From Chlorophyllum brunneum (Eukaryota > Basidiomycota > Agaricomycetes > Agaricales > Agaricaceae): a DNA stretch of 64,000 nt. Shown piece by piece: positions 59,091-64,000 of this stretch; within the stretch, counting starts at the first letter, position 1, and every line of letters begins with the position of its first letter. Where the stretch lies: the NCBI GenBank assembly GCA_963576785.1, contig OY756144.1, forward strand, positions 1,240,001 through 1,304,000, in the 5' to 3' direction. The notes under the pieces are model-generated. The model did no database searches. It worked only from the letters and a program-made list of their open reading frames with translations, and was not told where the DNA came from. Position numbers and translations under genes: made by a program.

Positions 59091-59893
59091 TCACTTTTAC
59101 CACTATCATTGATTTGCCAAAACTTGGTTATAGTAGTATAAAGTCTAGCTACTATCAATATTATGTCTAACAAAGAATACTTGGGTATGATCCTACACCA
59201 AAGGGTGACAGAGAGATATTTGGAATGGTTGACATTCTATATCTCCTCCATCTTCACTACTGGCTCTTTGCTCTCTCCACCTGGCATTTTATTCCCAAAG
59301 ACAGTTTTCACCCCTGGTTGTCCATTTATCCCCATAGATCAGACTTATAGTCAATCTGTTCTCTCCTCTGTTCAGACTTTGCATTATTCAGAACTATCCT
59401 CACTTATACAAACTTTCAGTTGTGCATATGCCCCCTCCTCCCCCATTCAGACTGCTAGTTGAGTGGATACCAAGATCTCTGAGTAAGGGCCATGACAAGG
59501 CATAATGGTGCAGCAATAAGTAAAAATAAAGTGAAACTATATTAGTGTAGACTAGAGTCCACAACACAAAAGCTATAAGTTAAGAATTAATGGATAAAAA
59601 GATAGCAAACTTTACCTAGAGTCCACAATGTGAAAGCTGGACTCTAGGACACATAATTCAAGCCTTTTATATAAATACACTAATAGGAGAGGTGGTGTGG
59701 TTTTAGGAGATAATTACTTTTATGAGTAATAAACTGAATAAATATCAAAAAGAGTGAAACTAAGTTCTTCTACTGGAAAGGAGACAAGCTCAAGTACCTG
59801 TGCCAAGGCATGGCAAATGCAATGGTAAATCTGAGCTCCTAAGTTTAATGTATATCTGAGTTCAATTTTAATCTAAGCCAAGTCTAAGTCCAA

Positions 59894-60189
59894 TGTTACG
59901 AACTATAGATAGACCATTCATTCCTATCTTGCACCCATTACCTTGTGTACCCTCATACTTGTTTCACTTCTTGTTTCATCCCCTGTTTCACCCCTAAAGG
60001 CTATGCCTCCCATCTGACTCATTTACTCTTCTCCCTTATTATTAACCGTCACCACTAGTATATAAAGTGTAGTAATACTTGATGTATTCCTTACACTTTA
60101 CCAATCGTATCATCCCTTCTTCCTTTCTCTACTTCCTTTCCTTTATCCAAAAGGCTTGCAACCTGAGTCAGAGACTAAGGTCGTAACAT
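59894..60189. mobile_element. Solo LTR, 296 bp, with 5-bp target duplication TCCAA
   Basis: Starts TGTTACGA and ends TCGTAACA, an 8-bp inverted terminal repeat with the TG..CA ends of LTR elements. It is flanked by TCCAA on both sides (59889-59893 and 60190-60194). No internal region is attached, so this is a solo LTR left by recombination. A TATA-like TAGTATATAAAG lies at about 60055-60066. The intact duplication suggests fairly recent insertion. Confidence 0.88.
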
Positions 60190-60289
60190 CCAATACTATT
60201 CTATATACTCTATAGTTCAAGTGATCAGAACACTTCTTTGTATACTACATTCATTGTTCTACTACTTTGCTGAGTCTATTCAGGTAACA

Positions 60290-61597
60290 ATACCTTAATC
60301 CTGTTCTTGGATGTACATCTTGAAAAAGCTACATACAATTGGCCATGAGAGAACACAGATGTCTGCAAATCAATTCCTACATACTTCACTGACTGTCCTT
60401 GAGACTTGTTGATTGTCATTGCAAAGGCAAGTCGGACAGGGAACTGACAATATCAGAGAGGAATGGGAAGTACCTCTGATAAAGACTCTAGTACAATCCT
60501 TGGAATCATTACTATCTATCCTGCAAACTTTGCCTCCCTACTAATGATCCTATATGCCAACACCTTTCTTTCTACCTGTTCTACTATCATTCTTGTCCCA
60601 TTACAAAGTTTATTATTAGGGTCCAGGTTCTGGAGAAGCAGCCAGGCTTGAGAGCTAACTTGGCAAGTGGCAAATCACTGACATTCAATGACTGGAGATA
60701 CTCTGCAGGATAACACTGTCCATTGTCTTCTAGGTCAACAGAGTCAACACTGTTGAGCATATGTTTATTACTGGGAAACTTGTTGAGGATGGTGGCATTG
60801 AGATTATTAACTTCATTATTTCTGAAAGTAAGGATAGTCTGCTCAAGATAGTATTCATCTTGGTGGGCTTGGTGCAGGATAGATTACTGCAACCAAGGTA
60901 TTAGAGTCATTAATGCACATAGTGTAAGGGACCTCAATAGTCTCCAAGTTATCCACCCCCCTTCCAGCTCCAATCTCTAGAAACCATTCAGCATACTACT
61001 CACTTTCAGAACTCTTTTCCAGTCTCATATTCTGAACCAAGTAGTAGACCTGAATTTCTCTCCATGGGTCACTTTGGCATATAGATGCTCTAACTACATT
61101 CTGTCTTGACCCATTATAAATAACTGGAAGAGTTTGACAGAAGTCTCCTCCAAATACAATGATAATACCACCAAAAGGAGTATCAGGTTTCTGAAAAGAA
61201 AGTATAAGACACTGGTCCAAGGATAGATACTGTACTTACCTCTAGCAAGTCTCTCAAACACCTATCTACTGCCTTGATACCATGCTTGTGTTGCATAGGA
61301 ACTTTATCCCAGATAATTACCTTAGTCTTCTTCAAAACATGGTATATCTGGTGATTTTTCCTGATGCCAGCAACTGATATTTCATTGGCAGGAATAGGAA
61401 TCTTGAACCTGGAATGTGTAGTCCTCCCTCCATCCAACAACAAAGCAGCAATCCCAGATGAAGCAACACAAAGAGAAACCTGGCCTTGGGAGTGAACAAT
61501 AGCAGCAATAGTGTTGAGAATAAAGGTCTTCCCACATTCACCTATACTGTGGATAAATAGCATCTTTCCCTGATTGTTAGCAATAGAGTCCATAGTG
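60290..61597 (-). mobile_element. PIF1-like helicase relic of Helitron type
   Basis: On the minus strand, 61593-61230 encodes the N-terminal helicase block: MLFIHSIGECGKTFILNTIA is Walker A with G-T lost to E-C, then VASSGIAALLLDGGRTTHS, and KVIIWDKVPMQHKHGIKAVD where WDE is expected. A second piece (61195-61000) gives PFGGIIIVFGGDFCQTLPVI and the end of the block VRASICQSDPW. Near 60420-60300 the last motif appears as [19 protein letters not shown] with [15 protein letters not shown]. This is the PIF1 family as found in Helitron Rep-Hel proteins. Catalytic residues are altered and pieces are in different frames, so it is inactive. No Rep (HUH) part or CTRR end identified. Confidence 0.8.
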
Positions 61598-61598
61598 T

Positions 61599-61716
61599 TA
61601 TGACCTTAGTCTAGGACTCAGGTTGCAAGTCTTTGGATAAAAACAAGGAAGTAGAGAGAAGAGAAAAGCATGATATAATTGGTAAAGTATAAGGAATACA
61701 TCAAGTATTACTACAA
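61599..61716. repeat. Truncated LTR copy, inverted relative to the solo LTR
   Basis: From TGTTATGACCTTAGTC at 61599 to about 61716 the plus strand matches the reverse complement of 60070-60189, with scattered differences (for example CAGGTTGCAAG and GGAATACATCAAGTATTACTAC are shared). Homology stops after TACTACA, so only the terminal 118 bp or so remain. The helicase relic thus sits between inverted LTR ends. Confidence 0.8.
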
Positions 61717-62869
61717 TCATCCCTTCTTGATCTCTTACCACTACCTTCCTAATTGGGATGGTTCTCTGGTTGGGGGCTTCTGGCCTGTTCTTGCTGGACA
61801 TTAGGTCCTGGCACTGTCTTATTCACAGGGGGATGCACAGTACTCCCTTGGCAAAGGAGGTTAAAGGCTGGGTATGCTAGCTGTTATGTACTCACTCAAT
61901 TTTGGACACACGAATAGAGGTTGGGATCCATCATATGGTAGATGAGAATTAGTTCAAGTGGGGGAAGTGGCCCCTTGGCAAAGGGCCTTAATAATGGGGT
62001 ATGCCTGTCACTCTTTCTAGACAAGAGTTGATACCAGGTCATACAGGACAGTAGGGGGTGCCCCCTTGGCAAAGGGGCTCAAAGACTGGGCATGCCAGTC
62101 ATCTTCTGCCTGTTTACTTTGAGGGCTCCTCTAGCAGTGGAGGGGCCCAGTGCACTCACAAAATGGTGTCATAGTTCCCTAATGGCAGGACTAGCATCGG
62201 TCTATTTGACTGAGCTATGGTACAAGTCTAGTCTAACTAGGCCTTCACTCTAACATGGGAACTATGGGAGAGGCTTTATTCTGCCCCATTCCCTGGCTGG
62301 GGGTACATTGAGAAAAACCGCCCAACTGAGCCTGAGAGGGTCTAAAAGGATAGGAGTCGATAAGAGGGGGTTTTGGGAAAAAACAAGCTGACCACAAGAA
62401 CAGGCTACCCCCCTCCAACTACAGTTAGGATATGTATATCTTTCCCTGGCAGCATTGGACGTTAGTAAGGATCACTTAAACTCCAGGGTGCTATTACACG
62501 TGGGTGCCGCAAGGCATTCCATGGATTTGCTTTGTAAGCAAGGCACAATCACCTCCCTGGTAGTAGCTCCTGCAAGACAGAGACCCCAGACACCATTAAC
62601 ATGTGGATTTGTGCCTTATGGGCATAGCGAAGTGGGTGCTGGGATATGGGAAGCCAGCCAGGGATGAGACCCCAGAATCACTGGTGGGCTGTGGCAGACT
62701 ATGCAGAGAATATGCGGCCTAGCTGGAGAGGTCTAAATCCTCTGTCAGTGGGTCTCAGAGAAAAGCTGAGTGTACCCGCTTAAGTTGATACTGCAATGCT
62801 GCCTTCAGAGGGTAAGGGCATTAGTCTGCAAGGAGCCCCTTAGTCAAGCACCCCATTCCTCAGACCCCT
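61717..62869. other. Non-coding region, possibly 5' leader of the gag-like element
   Basis: More GC-rich than the AT-rich copia/LTR zone to its left. Apart from the three dispersed repeats it contains no recognisable gene; stop codons occur in all frames. Position just before gag-like coding text suggests a retrotransposon untranslated region, but ends cannot be defined. Confidence 0.35.
61845..62101 (+). repeat. Three dispersed copies of a ~40-bp motif with CCCTTGGCAAAGG core
   Basis: Copies start near 61845, 61972 and 62063. Each has CCCTTGGCAAAGG followed by a related segment ending TGGGYATGCYAG or GGGGTATGCCTG. The core is nearly palindromic, with CCCC/GGGG arms in copies 2 and 3 that can form a hairpin. 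Spacing is about 127 and 91 bp. They lie upstream of a gag-like element and may be its 5' untranslated region. Confidence 0.65.
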
Positions 62870-64000
62870 CTATTGGTGATGTGGAAAAGACTATTCACAG
62901 ATCGTCCAAACAAGTTTGACCAGAAGGTGACCACTATTACTCGGGTAAGGACAACAAGAACTGGGCCAACCAGGTCGAGGAGGAAATGGAGGCCAAAGTC
63001 AAAGTTGAAGAAGAAGCCACTTCAGAGCACAAAGGTGGACCAGAGGAATTTTATGACGATGCTGTTAGGGAGGTAGAAAAGATCTCAAGGCCTGCAGCAT
63101 GTTCAACATGAGTGGTGACAATAGGCTTGCATTTGGGTGAGCCTTTACTGAACTAACGGGAATCTTGATGAAAGCAGGATGGCTCAAGGTTGCTGTCGAT
63201 GAACAGAAGAACAATCTCCATAGATGGATGGGGGTCAATTTTGGCAAGATTACTGTCTGTGCTGAGGAAACACCTCAACCAGACTCCTCCCCCCTATGAT
63301 GCGTGGCCTCCAAAGACCCCATATGAAAACCTGACGATGTCCACATGGAGGTTGTTGAGTACATTATCACTCTGGGTATCACCAATGGCAATGAAGTCAC
63401 TCATTTGGGTATCTCCAATGATAATGTGCAAATGATCACCAAGGCAGAGTTTAAGACCAGTACCTACAATAAGAAGCATAGGGTCCAAAAGCCTAAGTAT
63501 GCTGCCACAAAATCCGCTGTCACCAGACCAAAGAAAACAAAACCCACTCTCATACCTGTACCTAATGAGACTGCCAAAGCTCTGATGTCCCCCCCGAAGG
63601 ATACCAAGAATCCTAAGAAAGACGTTAAAACCTCCTACACTGCAGCTATAGCCAAAGGTGGTAAGAACTCCGCCCCCGCTCCTGCTCCCACTGGGTACAA
63701 TCCTCTCAAACTCCTGGAGTTTGCAAGTAAGTTCCCAGAATTATCACATGAGAAGGTAGTAGCAATGTATAATGCTGCATTCTCTACCCCCTTTGCAAAC
63801 AAGAAACCTACCAAGAAAGCTGGTGTAGTACAATCCACACTCAATGGGCCTTCTCGCAAACAAATCATTATCCCTCTCCTCTCTGGACCCAATATTACCA
63901 ACTTTGGGTCCATCATTGACTCCCTCAACACTTGTCTCATAGTGGAGAAGTCCAAGACGAGGGTCATCGCTGCCTTGCAGGGTAAGCTGGGTCTTATGTT
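62870..64000 (+). mobile_element. Gag-like (ORF1) part of a retrotransposon, frameshifted at left and open at the right edge
   Basis: Three frames carry related, charged, gag-like text. 62920-63111 reads NKNWANQVEEEMEAKVKVEE up to a stop. 63170-63298 reads KAGWLKVAVDEQKNNLHRWM and GVNFGKITVCAEETPQPDSS, then stop. From 63345 a third frame begins MEVVEYIITLGITNGNEVTH and stays open to the last base, 656 nt. It is rich in Lys, Pro and Thr, has KPKKD-type basic patches, and includes TSYTAAIAKGG and LEFASKFPELSHEKVVAMYN. This resembles ORF1 of fungal non-LTR elements in composition and in the SYTAAIAKG-like phrase, but no zinc knuckle is visible, so the class is uncertain. The reverse transcriptase would lie beyond the window. 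Confidence 0.55.

Noticed and set aside
62780..62800. Sequence resembling the start of fungal 28S rRNA (ACCCGCTTAAGTT)
   Set aside because: The similarity is about a dozen bases, and the flanks do not match rDNA; considered chance.
63635..63967. 110-codon minus-strand frame at the right end
   Set aside because: It is antisense to the longer gag-like plus-strand frame, which has element-like composition and stays open to the edge.
1..64000. CRISPR arrays, bacterial operons, riboswitches, prophage
   Set aside because: Genes contain spliceosomal introns and eukaryotic families; no regularly spaced direct repeats or bacterial signals were seen.

Overview
The window is nuclear DNA from a filamentous basidiomycete, most likely an Agaricomycete. 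Coding sequences are split by many 45-60 bp introns with GT..AG ends, genes lie tens to hundreds of bases apart, and the recognisable proteins are fungal (Mig1/CreA repressor, GH71 alpha-1,3-glucanase, arrestin-like and F-box proteins). There are no operons, Shine-Dalgarno sites or CRISPR arrays. Exon models were built by hand from splice consensus and reading-frame continuity. For every complete model the exon lengths sum to a multiple of three. Coordinates span start to stop codon including introns.

Layout. 1-9.2 kb: RAD50 (5' part only), splicing factor PRP6, MPDU1 (dolichol-sugar utilisation), then mitochondrial genes: ribosomal protein uL29m, the LYR protein SDHAF1, and the complex I factor NDUFAF6. 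9.3-16 kb: GH71 glucanase, an F-box-like protein, a possible nucleotidyltransferase-fold protein. 16-17 kb: a decayed short-chain dehydrogenase. 17.5-25.3 kb: ZCCHC10-like zinc knuckle protein, V-ATPase proteolipid c, a ZIP zinc transporter, BCKDH E1-alpha, a single-pass membrane protein. 26-32.8 kb: a 1,940-residue Mlp1/TPR nuclear basket protein in 17 exons. 33.7-41.5 kb: arrestin-like protein, a small protein built from micro-exons, a queuosine-salvage DUF2419 protein, a 14-exon WD40 protein; then an intron-containing tRNA-Cys(GCA). 42.3-44.7 kb: Mig1/CreA-type repressor. 45-51 kb: gene-poor stretch. 51-56 kb: SNF5/SFH1, a family X DNA polymerase pseudogene, a secreted GPI-type protein.

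From about 57 kb to the end the composition turns AT-rich and the content becomes transposon debris: a copia RT/RNase H relic split by a poly(A)-tailed retroposon with a 16-bp target duplication, a 296-bp solo LTR with a TCCAA duplication, a PIF1/Helitron-type helicase relic bounded by inverted copies of the LTR end, a set of dispersed repeats, and a gag-like element whose last frame runs open off the right edge.

Functional themes are mitochondrial respiration and metabolism (uL29m, SDHAF1, NDUFAF6, BCKDHA), nuclear RNA and chromatin machinery (PRP6, ZCCHC10, Mlp1/TPR, SNF5, RAD50) and membrane ion transport (V-ATPase c beside ZIP). Nothing argues for a gene cluster of one pathway. The most notable points are several micro-exons of 8-15 nt, two GC-AG introns, two clear pseudogenes, and the layered retroelement insertions.
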